DNA from: a bacterium D16-76
GTDB lineage: Bacteria > Bacillota > Clostridia > Oscillospirales > Acutalibacteraceae
NCBI GenBank assembly: GCA_009917445.1
Contig: QZEE01000001.1
Span: forward strand, 1-64,000
Reading direction: 5' to 3'
Length of the DNA: 64,000 bases
Below the pieces are notes generated by a model. That model did no database searches. It had not been told where the DNA came from and saw only the letters and a program-made list of their open reading frames with translations. The number at the start of each line of letters is the position of its first letter. Within the stretch, counting starts at the first letter, position 1. Of this stretch, positions 1 to 7,785 are shown piece by piece. The position numbers and the translations under genes are program-made.

Positions 1-1496
1 GGAAGAGCAGCTTTCGCTGTTCAATGAACCGGAGCTGTTCGCAGACCCCAAGGCTGTGGAGCCCGACTTGGAGCAGATCGTATACAAGAGGAAAAAGCAG
101 TCTGGAAAGCGGGATCTGGATTTCTCCAAGCTGCCCACAGAGCAGGTCGTCCATGAACTGCCGGAGGAGGAGCAGGTCTGCCCGGTATGCGGCAGTGAGA
201 TGCATGCTTGCGGGCATGATGTGGTTCGGCGGGAACTTCGGTATGTCCCGGCGCAGTATAAAGTGGTGGAACACGTCCAGACAGCCTATAGTTGCCGGAA
301 TTGCGAAAAGAACGCGTTAGCCACGCCCATGAAAAAGAGCGAAGTCCCGGCGGGGCTGATCCCCGGCAGCGGGATCGTTTCGCCCAGTCTGCTTGCACAC
401 ATTTTGAATAGCAAATATACGTTGGCGCTGCCGTTGTACCGGCAGGAGCAGGAGTTCCAGCGGTTGGGCGTGCCCATATCCAGGCAGACCATGGCAAACT
501 GGGTGATTGCCGCCCATGAGAGGTGGTTCGGGGAGCTGTTCCGGCGTTTGCGGGAAGAACTGCTCTCCAACGAGATACTTCATGCCGATGAGACCACTCT
601 GACCGTGCTGCGGGAGGACGGCAGGAAGGCCACACAGAAAAGCTATGTGTGGGTGTACAGGACCTCCGGGGACAGCGAAAGGCCTGTGGTGCTGTATGAC
701 TACCAGCCCAGCCGGGCGGGGGAGCACGCTAAGGACTTTCTCACTGGCTTTTCCGGGTTCCTCCACACCGATGGGTATGAGGCGTACCATTGTAAACTGC
801 CGGATACAATCACTGCGGTCGGCTGCTGGGCCCACATGAGGAGAAAATTCACGGATACCCTCAAGGCCCTGCTAAAAGAGGCAAGAGAGAAACATCCGGC
901 GCAGACAGGTTTGCGTTATTGCAACAAATTGTTTGAACTGGAGGCCGGGTATGCGGAGAAAAAACTCTCTTTCCCGGAGCGGTTTTTGGAGAGGAAAGAG
1001 CGTTCCGCGCCCATAGCGGAGGAGTTTTTCTCTTGGGCAAAAAATGAATACGACCATAACCCCGTGCCAAAATCTGCCTATGGCGCGGCGCTGACCTATG
1101 CTGTGAAGCAGAGAGGCTGGTTAATGAATGTGTTCCTGGACGGGCGCTTGGAGCTTTCCAACAATCGCGCTGAACGGGCGGTGCGGCCCTTTGCGGTGGG
1201 CAGAAAAAACTGGCTGTTTTCCAACACACCCAAAGGCGCTAGTGCCAGTGCGGCTGCCTACTCGATTGTGGAGACCGCCAAAGCCAACGGCCTGCGGCCT
1301 TTCCGATATTTCCAATTCCTGCTTGAGCAGCTGAGTGCTCCCATTGAAACCTGCCTGCCCTGGGGGCAGGCAGCTCAGGCTTTGTACAGGTAGCTTGACG
1401 GTTCATTTTGCTTAATAGTTCAAAGAGCGGTTCCCTTTTTGAGAATCGCTATTGTTTTCTTCATGCTGTGAGGGTTCATATCTATTTTACGCTTAC
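1..1496 (+). mobile_element. IS66-family insertion sequence, right-hand part
   Basis: The segment holds most of an IS66 transposase gene and runs to a terminal CGCTTAC at 1490-1496. IS66-group elements typically begin GTAAGCG and end CGCTTAC, so I place the right end at 1496. The left end lies outside the window. Bases 1394-1489, between the transposase stop and the terminal repeat, hold no gene. The element sits just left of the tRNA-Ser remnant and its terminator, so it is probably a separate insertion beside the larger accessory island. Confidence 0.8.
2..1393 (+). CDS. tnpC: IS66-family transposase TnpC (5' end outside window)
   Basis: This is a DDE-type transposase that catalyses movement of the IS66 element. 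The reading frame is open from the window edge; the first residues (EEQLSLFNEPEL) match the usual N-terminal region before the zinc finger, so the gene begins upstream. Visible parts are a zinc-finger region with CPVC...C...CRNC, the catalytic-core segments HADETTL, TDGYEAY and GCWAHMRRKF, and the C-terminal SNNRAERAVRPFAVGRKNW block carrying the final acidic residue. The C terminus is intact. The small accessory genes tnpA and tnpB that normally precede it would lie to the left. Confidence 0.93.
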   Translation, partial: EEQLSLFNEPELFADPKAVEPDLEQIVYKRKKQSGKRDLDFSKLPTEQVVHELPEEEQVCPVCGSEMHACGHDVVRRELRYVPAQYKVVEHVQTAYSCRNCEKNALATPMKKSEVPAGLIPGSGIVSPSLLAHILNSKYTLALPLYRQEQEFQRLGVPISRQTMANWVIAAHERWFGELFRRLREELLSNEILHADETTLTVLREDGRKATQKSYVWVYRTSGDSERPVVLYDYQPSRAGEHAKDFLTGFSGFLHTDGYEAYHCKLPDTITAVGCWAHMRRKFTDTLKALLKEAREKHPAQTGLRYCNKLFELEAGYAEKKLSFPERFLERKERSAPIAEEFFSWAKNEYDHNPVPKSAYGAALTYAVKQRGWLMNVFLDGRLELSNNRAERAVRPFAVGRKNWLFSNTPKGASASAAAYSIVETAKANGLRPFRYFQFLLEQLSAPIETCLPWGQAAQALYR

Positions 1497-1541
1497 TTTC
1501 ATCTACGTTTTTGACTTTTGAAATCCAGGCTTTTGAGCATC

Positions 1542-1569
1542 AAAAAACCGCGCAACCGCGCGGTTTTTT
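1542..1569 (-). terminator. Intrinsic terminator beside tRNA-Ser remnant
   Basis: A perfect 12-bp stem (1542-1553 with 1558-1569) has a four-base loop and A6/T6 flanks, so it can act in both directions. It lies about 30 bases past the CCA end of the minus-strand tRNA-Ser fragment, where the terminator of that tRNA gene would be. This suggests that 1542-1655 is original chromosome flanking the accessory island. Confidence 0.8.
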
Positions 1570-1598
1570 GCGTGAATATCTTTTTTATATCCACAGGA

Positions 1599-1655
1599 TG
1601 GCGGAGACGGTGGGATTCGAACCCACGGTACCGTGAGGTACAACTGATTTCGAGT
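1599..1655 (-). pseudogene. 3' fragment of tRNA-Ser (anticodon CGA), attachment-site-like
   Basis: Read on the minus strand, the segment has an anticodon loop CTCGAAA, a variable arm, the T arm GTGGGTTCGAATCCCAC and an acceptor 3' strand ending CCGCCA. The matching acceptor 5' strand (GGAGACG) is not found at the expected position near 1689, and the D-arm side is degenerate, so only the 3' part of a tRNA-Ser is present. A 3' tRNA fragment next to a mobile region is the usual footprint of tyrosine-integrase insertion. No second copy is visible near the right edge of the island at 19 kb. Confidence 0.75.
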
Positions 1656-1822
1656 CTTTTCTCCTCTGACCGCTTTACAGATTTTTTGGTGTCCGGTTCT
1701 GTCAGCCTTGTCCTCGCGGAAAGCCTTGCGGCGACTGGCTTTGAGGGGTACTCATGGGGCAAAAAACCGCGCCGCTTCAAGGCAAGCGAAAAATGGGCTC
1801 CAATGGGCAAAAATCGGGATTT

Positions 1823-1866
1823 AGGACAGAACTGAGGGCAGATTAGGGCAGAACTCAGACAGACTG
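1823..1866. repeat. Imperfect short direct repeats, possible integrase/excisionase arm sites
   Basis: Four imperfect copies of a 10-12 base unit of the form GG(A/G)CAGA follow one another just inside the island and just before its first gene. Repeats of this sort near the end of an integrative element can be recombinase arm-binding sites, but there is no independent support here. The rest of 1656-1915 shows no gene that I can support. Confidence 0.3.
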
Positions 1867-1915
1867 GCAATACACGGCTTTGCACCGATAATACGACAAT
1901 TTGAGGTGTATTGCA

Positions 1916-2512
1916 ATGAAAAACGAACCCATCAATTGGGACAAGATTCCCGAAGTCATTTCAGCGGACACGCTTTACAAGATTTGTCACATCAGCAAGT
2001 CTACCGCGCGCTACCTGCTTCAAAGCGGTAAAATCCCCTGTGAGTACACCGGCAAGCAGACCCGGTGCTACAAGATACATAAGCAGGATGTGATCGACTA
2101 TCTGGAAAACCGCAAAGTGTTTCCGGAGAGCTATTCCGCGCCGAGAGGCTGGTACAGCGGACGCTATACGATAAAGATGCAGGCCCAAGTCCCGGCGGTG
2201 GTGCTGGATGAGCTACGGAAGTATTACACGCAGCTGCTTGCCAAATATCCGGATGTGATCAGGGCATCCGAGGTGGCAAAGCTCACCGGCTACGGCAGAA
2301 CTGCCGTCAATAATTGGTGCCACAAGGGACGCCTGCTATCCTTTAAGAATAAGGGTATCAATCATGTTCCAAAGCAGTATCTTATCGAGTTTTTCTGCTC
2401 GACCTATTTTCGCTCCATCGTCCGTAAATCAAGGTGGCATGTCCAAACCCTGAAAGAGTTTGCCCGACGGAATCAGTTTTGCCGGAGCAGCAAATCAGGA
2501 GGTGCTATCTGA
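1916..2512 (+). CDS. Protein with two helix-turn-helix (excisionase-like) domains
   Basis: This 198-residue protein is probably DNA-binding. Its first third (about residues 12-65) has the layout of an excisionase-type winged helix: SADTLYKICHISKSTARYLLQ, then a lysine-rich turn and QDVIDYLENR. A second similar unit lies at about 115-155 (RASEVAKLTGYGRTAVNNW). I chose ATG 1916 because GAGGTG at 1903-1908 is at proper distance; the earlier in-frame TTG at 1901 lies inside that site. Its stop overlaps the next start (TGATG), so the two genes are probably translationally coupled. The exact role is unknown; a regulator or directionality factor of the island is likely. Confidence 0.7.
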   Translation: MKNEPINWDKIPEVISADTLYKICHISKSTARYLLQSGKIPCEYTGKQTRCYKIHKQDVIDYLENRKVFPESYSAPRGWYSGRYTIKMQAQVPAVVLDELRKYYTQLLAKYPDVIRASEVAKLTGYGRTAVNNWCHKGRLLSFKNKGINHVPKQYLIEFFCSTYFRSIVRKSRWHVQTLKEFARRNQFCRSSKSGGAI

Positions 2513-2811
2513 TGGCTAATTTTATTGAAGAGCTGTTTTATGGGAATATTGATCCGCAAGCAAGAAGTTACCGCAAGGGGCACCGCGCTGTCAAGATATC
2601 GGGCAACATCAGCGATATCGAGGAAAAGCTGACCGAGCGATTGCAGGGTGAGGACAAAGACCTCTTCCTGGACTTCTGCAATGCTAACAGCGAGCTAATG
2701 GGTGAGGCAACGCTTGACTCCTTCATCGTCGGTTTCCGCCTTGGTGCCAAAATGCTGTTTGATGTCTTTTGCAGTGATGACGCACCGTTTGAGAGCTTTT
2801 TGAATGATTAA
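2512..2811 (+). CDS. DUF6809-like small protein
   Basis: This acidic 99-residue protein (FIEELFYGNIDP...LTERLQGEDKDLFLDFCNANSELMGEA...FIVGFRLGAKMLFDVF) resembles the DUF6809 family found repeatedly on clostridial integrative elements. The family has no known biochemical function. The start ATG at 2512 overlaps the preceding stop, and AGGAGG lies just upstream. The assignment rests on the characteristic FRLGAKM segment and overall length. Confidence 0.7.
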   Translation: MANFIEELFYGNIDPQARSYRKGHRAVKISGNISDIEEKLTERLQGEDKDLFLDFCNANSELMGEATLDSFIVGFRLGAKMLFDVFCSDDAPFESFLND

Positions 2812-2820
2812 GCGGAAAAG

Positions 2821-2854
2821 AGCCTCCTTCGGACAAAGTGCGCCGGAGGAGGCT
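2821..2854 (+). terminator. Hairpin after the DUF6809-like gene
   Basis: AGCCTCCTTCGG pairs with the CCGGAGGAGGCT arm (one mismatch) around a short loop. There is only a weak T-rich tail, so this may be an imperfect terminator. It begins 10 bases past the stop codon at 2811. Confidence 0.5.
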
Positions 2855-3001
2855 TGACTTATTTCGTCTCTGTTGGTAAAATGTAATTGCTTTGAGGCGT
2901 GATGAATTAAATTCGAGACATTGTTTCTGAGTGTTTATTCCCATTCATGCAAGTGAACCTGAGTAAACAAGTGAAAATAAAGAATTGAATTTAATCTGTT
3001 T

Positions 3002-3050
3002 CGCCTGACGGGGCTTTCTTGTGTTACGCAGAAAGTGTTTTTGTCAGGCG
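3002..3050 (+). promoter_or_regulatory. Long stem in the leader of the RNase III-like gene
   Basis: CGCCTGAC at 3002-3009 pairs with GTCAGGCG at 3043-3050, and an inner CTTTC/GAAAG pair extends the structure. The stem ends 48 bases before the start codon of an RNase III-type gene. Known chromosomal rnc genes of some bacteria autoregulate by cleaving a stem in their own leader, so the same could apply here. It could also act as a weak terminator. Confidence 0.45.
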
Positions 3051-3097
3051 TTCATTATGCCTTTTAGTAACTGTTTTACTGAAAGGTGTTTTTTATT

Positions 3098-4201
3098 ATG
3101 GACAACAAGGATTTACAGGAGATTCAAGATCGGATAGGCTATCATTTTAAAAATCTCGACCTGCTCCAACAGGCATTTGTGAGACGATCCTATGCTAAAG
3201 AAAACGGCGGGGAAGATAACGAAGTCCTGGAGTTTATTGGCGATAAGGCATTAGACATCATAGTCGTTAAGATTCTTGTGGAAGAGTTTGGTTTTTTCAC
3301 CAGCGAGTGCGACGACTACGATGAAAAGGAGGATTTTGACGAGTTCTGTTGTGAATATTCAGAAGGTAAGCTGACTGATGTTAAACAGCGGCTTGTGGGG
3401 AAAAAGATGCTAGCGGGCTGCATGGAACAACTTAGGTTTGCAGACTATTTGATTATGGGAAAAGGCGATCAACGCAATCATATCGAACGGGAAGAATCAG
3501 TCAAAGAAGATTTATTTGAAGCAATCATCGGAGCGGTTGCTCTTGACTCTGATTGGAACTGGAAAGAAATCCAAAGCGTTGTGGAATATATGCTTCAGCC
3601 GAGAGAATTCTTAAACGAAGATGAGGATAACTATGTAAAATTGATTCAAGAATGGTCACTTAAGGAATACGGAGAATTACCTCGGATTAATGTTGAGAAT
3701 GCGGATTATATGCGTGATCATAGCGGACTTATTCGCTCTAACGAAATACGCTATATTAATCGTCCGACAGGCATGTGCGTTATCAATGTGGCAGAGTACA
3801 ACAAAACACATTTCAGATGCGAATTGATTCTTAAAGATATTGATAAAGTATTTATAAGCGAAGGGCGCTCAAAAAATGAAGCTCGGCAACTTGTTTGTGA
3901 GGGAGCTTATCATTATCTTGAGGAACATAACCGCCTATTCTCTATCCGCGATGAAATAGAAAATCCCAACAAGATTGATGCAATCAATCAATTAGAAATC
4001 CTTGCACGACGGGGGTACTTTTCAATTCCCACCTACGACTTTGAACAGAGTTATGATAAGGATGGCAATCCGATTTGGAAATGCGAGTGCAATATAGCGG
4101 AATACGATACTTCTTTTTGGGCAGAGTCGTCCTCAAAAAAGGATGCTAAAAAAACTGCGGCTTTTGAAATGCTCAAATATGTATTGGACGAGGAGGAATA
4201 A
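3098..4201 (+). CDS. RNase III-like nuclease with two dsRNA-binding regions
   Basis: Predicted double-stranded-RNA endonuclease of 367 residues; chromosomal bacterial RNase III is usually about 230. The RNase III domain spans about 1-175. It keeps the signature NEVLEFIGDKALD (42-53), the SEGKLTDVKQRLV segment with Glu89, and EDLFEAIIG with Asp138 and Glu141, so all four metal-binding acids appear present. An acidic insertion lies near 69-83. A divergent dsRNA-binding region follows (about 180-285) and then a clearer one (about 295-367, ending SSSKKDAKKTAAFEMLKYV). ATG 3098 is chosen because AAAGGTG at 3082-3088 is well placed; GTG 3086 overlaps it. It lies on the accessory island, so it is not the housekeeping rnc gene. 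Confidence 0.85.
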   Translation: MDNKDLQEIQDRIGYHFKNLDLLQQAFVRRSYAKENGGEDNEVLEFIGDKALDIIVVKILVEEFGFFTSECDDYDEKEDFDEFCCEYSEGKLTDVKQRLVGKKMLAGCMEQLRFADYLIMGKGDQRNHIEREESVKEDLFEAIIGAVALDSDWNWKEIQSVVEYMLQPREFLNEDEDNYVKLIQEWSLKEYGELPRINVENADYMRDHSGLIRSNEIRYINRPTGMCVINVAEYNKTHFRCELILKDIDKVFISEGRSKNEARQLVCEGAYHYLEEHNRLFSIRDEIENPNKIDAINQLEILARRGYFSIPTYDFEQSYDKDGNPIWKCECNIAEYDTSFWAESSSKKDAKKTAAFEMLKYVLDEEE

Positions 4202-4204
4202 GCG

Positions 4205-4363
4205 ATGTCAAAATGGTGTTTCAATTACGATTCCGGCGAGTATGAAGACATTGATCGGGACGGCTTCAGCTTCACAAGAGGCGAATATGTCTATAATTGG
4301 GATGACAGTGATTACCGCCGCGAGGAAGGGGAAGGGCGACGGCGCGAAGAGGAAGATTGGTAA
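4205..4363 (+). CDS. Small acidic protein downstream of RNase III-like gene
   Basis: A 52-residue ORF starts 3 bases after the RNase III-like stop and is preceded by GAGGAGG at 4190-4196 inside the end of that gene, so the two are probably co-translated. The protein (MSKWCFNYDSGEYEDIDRDG...) is rich in Asp, Glu, Tyr and Trp and ends in an Arg/Glu-rich tail. I recognise no family. The tight spacing and shared ribosome-binding arrangement suggest a partner or inhibitor of the nuclease; that is inference only. Confidence 0.55.
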   Translation: MSKWCFNYDSGEYEDIDRDGFSFTRGEYVYNWDDSDYRREEGEGRRREEEDW

Positions 4364-4485
4364 AAGGAATACACTTATCAAGTGTTTTACTCGGTAGGCG
4401 TGTTTTTACTGTTCCAACCTCGGAATTAAAAAGTCAAATCAAAAAAGAAAGTGCGATTTTGAAAAATGCACCTTCGACATAACGA

Positions 4486-4520
4486 GCCCTCCTTTGTACA
4501 ATGGCAGTACAAAGGAGGGC
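4486..4520 (+). promoter_or_regulatory. Perfect 14-bp hairpin that buries the tnpV ribosome binding site
   Basis: GCCCTCCTTTGTAC (4486-4499) pairs perfectly with GTACAAAGGAGGGC (4507-4520) around a seven-base loop, followed by TTTTCT and the tnpV start at 4527. The ribosome binding site AAAGGAGG lies wholly in the right arm. The structure can terminate transcripts coming from the left and can block tnpV translation, which would limit expression to special conditions. Confidence 0.8.
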
Positions 4521-4526
4521 TTTTCT

Positions 4527-4898
4527 ATGAAATCATTATTTGAACAGATGGGTGGCACCTACACCATGCAGGGCGATTACCTTCTGCCGGACTTGCTGTT
4601 ACCCGCAGAAGATGAACGCCCCATCGGCGTTTGGGAGCAGCGGCGGGTGCGATACCTGAAGCAGCACCGTAAGGTTCTGTATTATAACCTGCTTACCTCC
4701 GGCAAGCTGCACGCCCACCTTGCCGACACCGAGGAACAAGCCCAGGCTCTATTTCTCCGGCTGGTGGAGCAGTACACTGAGCGAGAGGGCTTAACGGAGC
4801 AAATTAAAGCAGATGACTCTATGGCATGGGTGCGGAAGATGAACAATATCCGAGAAAGAATTCGGAAAATCGTTAATTATGAGGTGATTTTTTCATAG
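4527..4898 (+). CDS. tnpV: TnpV family transposon-associated protein
   Basis: This 123-residue protein matches the TnpV family carried by many clostridial transposons: MKSLFEQMGGTYT at the start, PIGVWEQRRVRYLKQHRKVLYYNLLTSGKLHAHLAD in the middle and ADDSMAWVRKMNNIRERI near the end. Its molecular role is not established. ATG 4527 is the start because the family begins there and because the hairpin-embedded AGGAGG lies directly upstream. A perfect 12-bp terminator follows at 4943. This gene is a good marker of mobile DNA. Confidence 0.88.
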   Translation: MKSLFEQMGGTYTMQGDYLLPDLLLPAEDERPIGVWEQRRVRYLKQHRKVLYYNLLTSGKLHAHLADTEEQAQALFLRLVEQYTEREGLTEQIKADDSMAWVRKMNNIRERIRKIVNYEVIFS

Positions 4899-4942
4899 TG
4901 AAAATACCCTAAAATACATGGAAATACCAGCAATAAGCGTTA

Positions 4943-4974
4943 CAGGCACAAGGGATAAATAGCCCTTGTGCCTG
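4943..4974 (+). terminator. Intrinsic terminator after tnpV
   Basis: CAGGCACAAGGG (4943-4954) pairs perfectly with CCCTTGTGCCTG (4963-4974) around an eight-base A+T loop, followed by TCTTTA. It lies between tnpV and the end of the convergent helicase gene. Confidence 0.75.
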
Positions 4975-5055
4975 TCTTTAGACTTAAAAGCTACAAAATG
5001 AAAACACTAAGATCCATATCAAATATTTGAATCGCAAGTAGAGTAAAACCTATCA

Positions 5056-7557
5056 TTAACTTCTGTAGGGAAGTGTGTACTTTTCACAAATATCACAATT
5101 GCGCAGCTTGTATTGCTGCAAGAGATTATTGATCTTACTTTCATCTTGCCAATTATCATTTTGTGATGCTGCAATTGCAAAAGCATTTACATTGTTTTTG
5201 AATTGTTCGAGTTTTTCACTATTTATGATTCGCATATCTGGTACGGCTGTTGCTGCTCGATCTAAAATTACAGATTTATGCACCATAATAGGAACCCCAG
5301 AATAACCATTTCCGTATTCAGACTCAAACCAACGCGTAGATCCGCCAAGTTGATTACAATATTCTTTAGAGATAGTTTCGGAAACAGCGGCACTCTTGCA
5401 CTCAATAACAAGATATTTTGCACTCCCCAAAGCCCAAAGATTATCAGGGCCTTGGCCACAAGTTTCTTTGTCTGGTCTTGTGGATACAAAACCTAGTATT
5501 TTTCCAATTTGTTCTAATGAATTTTCGAATTCTTCGGAATCGGGCGAAAATGCAAGGGCAGCAGTTACAGCATTGACATGAATAACATAATCGTTTTGCG
5601 TTAAATGTTTATTCCTTATATATTCGCAAATCCCCTTGGATTGTTCCATATTATTAATTGCCTTATCATATCGAATACCATTTATTGGAGCAAGAATGCT
5701 TATATTTAGATTTCTGCCGGATAGTAAGATTTGTTGCGCCTTTGATCGATCGATATAATTTGTGAATTTTGCCTTTATTTGCAGCAAATAACCTTTTGTG
5801 CTATTTTGTGTTTCTGAATTGATGGCTTCATCGATTGTTTCAATTGCTTTTTGCCATTGCATAGCCATGGAAAAATCATATGCGTTACGTAGGGCAAGAG
5901 CATTCTTATCAAATTGAGGTCCAGAGGTGTATGCAACAGCTGATAACCTTTCTTTGCTTTGTTGTATCCACTCCACTTCTCTATTGAGTGAAAAGTCAGC
6001 AAGATCGAAAACGTCATCAATTGTTGGTTTTGGATTTTCTTGTATTAACAAGTTCCATAAATCTCTTGATAAGTCGTATTGCTCCCGAGTAGCATTACTA
6101 AAATAAGAAATACCATTGTTACGTAGTAATACATCGGCCAAGTTATCTCCCATCAACACAATACAACAGGAATCGCTGTTCGATCTTACTCCTCTCCCCA
6201 TTCCTTGCTCAATTCTTTGTATTTGTTCACGTCTAAGGATACTACTGGAAGGGTCAATGCTTTGGATGTATTTATCTCGTTCATTCTTTAATGGCGGCAA
6301 GCCATCAATTACCAGAACCCGGCAAGCATCATCAGGCAAATCAATACCATCGTATCTATTTACAAGAACAACAACCCCGATGTGCTTTGTTTTCAAAATA
6401 GATACTGCTTTTTCAATGTTATCCTTATTAATAGTTCTGGAACTGTTTTCGTCCCAATATTTTGCCCTTTCAAACGAAGGAACAATTACAACAACATTAT
6501 GGTTTTGAGCAATTGAAAAAATCTTATTTTTTATATCATCATTTGATATTTCGCTATTGATGTGCCTTGGGAATAGAATAAGCCTATCGCCGATGTCATT
6601 TGCACTGTCAGGTGTTATGATACTATCGACATCGTCTTCATGAAGTCCTATGGCAGATACGAGAACGCTATCATCAGATAGAGTTGCGCTCATAAAGATT
6701 CGCCTTTGAGCATCGACAAAACTTCTTATCTTCGAAATTGAGATGCCTTCCGGAATAATCTCAATACCCCTTGCAGTAATGAAACAATCGCATGTTGATA
6801 AACATTCATCAAGTAACGGAAGACTAAAGTACACGCAATGATTAGCCTCATCATCTGTATTATATTTTGTCAGCAATGAATATATCTCGGATTGTTTCTC
6901 TTGCCACGTCCAGAAAGGAATAACGGCACTTTTGGCCGGATCATGATTTTCAATGATATTAATATAAGAATTGCTATTATAATTTTTCCACGAATCTGCA
7001 AATAACTGGACTAATTGAGTGTATAACTTGTGATTAGAAGGGATTTTAATCGAAAACTGTGTGGCAATTGTATCCAGACAAGCATGAACATCATCCATCA
7101 AAATACTACCGATTGGATAGTTGTTGGTTTGTCTCATTCCATATACACTGCGGCCGTTTACTAGAGAGAATATATTGGTAACAAGGATAGCTTTGTTTTC
7201 TGTATATGAATAATCATCCTTATCTGTTACGGCCAATATGCCGAGCTTTTTTGCCTCGTCACAAACTTGTGCTACAAGATATTTATCAGGTACCACATAT
7301 ATCGCTGGACCTTTTCCTTCATTTAAACAGCTTTGTAAAATCATCAAGCCAACAACCGTTTTGCCGCTTCCGGTATTCATTTTTATTATATTGTTTTTTT
7401 TATCTCTAACATCAAACCATTTTTTCCAAACATCTGATTGTACGTCTCTAGGATACTCATATCTTTTATCCTTTTGAGGTAATGTCATAAATATCTCTCT
7501 AGGTTCAATAGGAGCAGCCTTTTTCGCTCCGCTTAGTTTTGAAAGCAATGAAGCCAT
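5056..7557 (-). CDS. DEAD/DEAH-like helicase with C-terminal PD-(D/E)XK-type nuclease domain
   Basis: This 833-residue protein probably unwinds and cuts nucleic acid in defence against invading DNA. Visible motifs: Walker A MNTGSGKT (60-67), a Walker B variant MDDVH (154-158) in place of DEAH, MSAT for motif III, and QGMGRGVR for motif VI. The second helicase half (VVVIVPSFERAKYW, then NRYDGIDLPDDACRVLVIDGLP) is of the XPD/DinG type. Near residues 700-720, GPDNLW followed by YLVIECKS has the D...E-x-K spacing of a PD-(D/E)XK nuclease. The AGGAGG site before ATG 7557 fixes the start. It is the last gene of the minus-strand defence block; a helicase is the component otherwise missing from the adjacent methyltransferase/HsdS pair. 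Confidence 0.8.
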   Translation of the reverse strand: MASLLSKLSGAKKAAPIEPREIFMTLPQKDKRYEYPRDVQSDVWKKWFDVRDKKNNIIKMNTGSGKTVVGLMILQSCLNEGKGPAIYVVPDKYLVAQVCDEAKKLGILAVTDKDDYSYTENKAILVTNIFSLVNGRSVYGMRQTNNYPIGSILMDDVHACLDTIATQFSIKIPSNHKLYTQLVQLFADSWKNYNSNSYINIIENHDPAKSAVIPFWTWQEKQSEIYSLLTKYNTDDEANHCVYFSLPLLDECLSTCDCFITARGIEIIPEGISISKIRSFVDAQRRIFMSATLSDDSVLVSAIGLHEDDVDSIITPDSANDIGDRLILFPRHINSEISNDDIKNKIFSIAQNHNVVVIVPSFERAKYWDENSSRTINKDNIEKAVSILKTKHIGVVVLVNRYDGIDLPDDACRVLVIDGLPPLKNERDKYIQSIDPSSSILRREQIQRIEQGMGRGVRSNSDSCCIVLMGDNLADVLLRNNGISYFSNATREQYDLSRDLWNLLIQENPKPTIDDVFDLADFSLNREVEWIQQSKERLSAVAYTSGPQFDKNALALRNAYDFSMAMQWQKAIETIDEAINSETQNSTKGYLLQIKAKFTNYIDRSKAQQILLSGRNLNISILAPINGIRYDKAINNMEQSKGICEYIRNKHLTQNDYVIHVNAVTAALAFSPDSEEFENSLEQIGKILGFVSTRPDKETCGQGPDNLWALGSAKYLVIECKSAAVSETISKEYCNQLGGSTRWFESEYGNGYSGVPIMVHKSVILDRAATAVPDMRIINSEKLEQFKNNVNAFAIAASQNDNWQDESKINNLLQQYKLRNCDICEKYTLPYRS

Positions 7558-7620
7558 AATATAACCTCCTAACTAATTAAAAATTACTTACAAACTGGAA
7601 TTTGTTTGTAATGATTTATC

Positions 7621-7695
7621 TCATTTCAAACACTCAAACAGCTCGTCCAATTTGAAGAAGATGCGTTTCTGCTCGACAAGGGGCGGAAGGGGCAT
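7621..7695 (-). pseudogene. Scrap of a second hsdS gene (3' end only)
   Basis: The minus strand encodes MPLPPLVEQKRIFFKLDELF followed by ECLK and a stop. PLPPLxEQKRIxxKxxEL is the hallmark of the conserved region after a target-recognition domain in type I specificity subunits. A stop codon just upstream (TAA, two codons before the Met) shows that only the 3' end remains. It lies between the helicase and DUF2971 genes and implies a former hsdS copy or a recombination event. Confidence 0.8.
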
Positions 7696-7785
7696 GCTTT
7701 AAATGTTGTGGTTAAGATTAATCATTTTTGTTCCAATTGGTTTACCCACTAAATTTGATTTCGTATATGAAGTTTATAAAAGCAC

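Noticed and set aside
1518-1835. Plus-strand ORF through the tRNA-Ser remnant
   Set aside because: It reads through a terminator and antisense tRNA and has no ribosome site; its WRRRWDSNPRY-type peptide is a common tRNA artefact.
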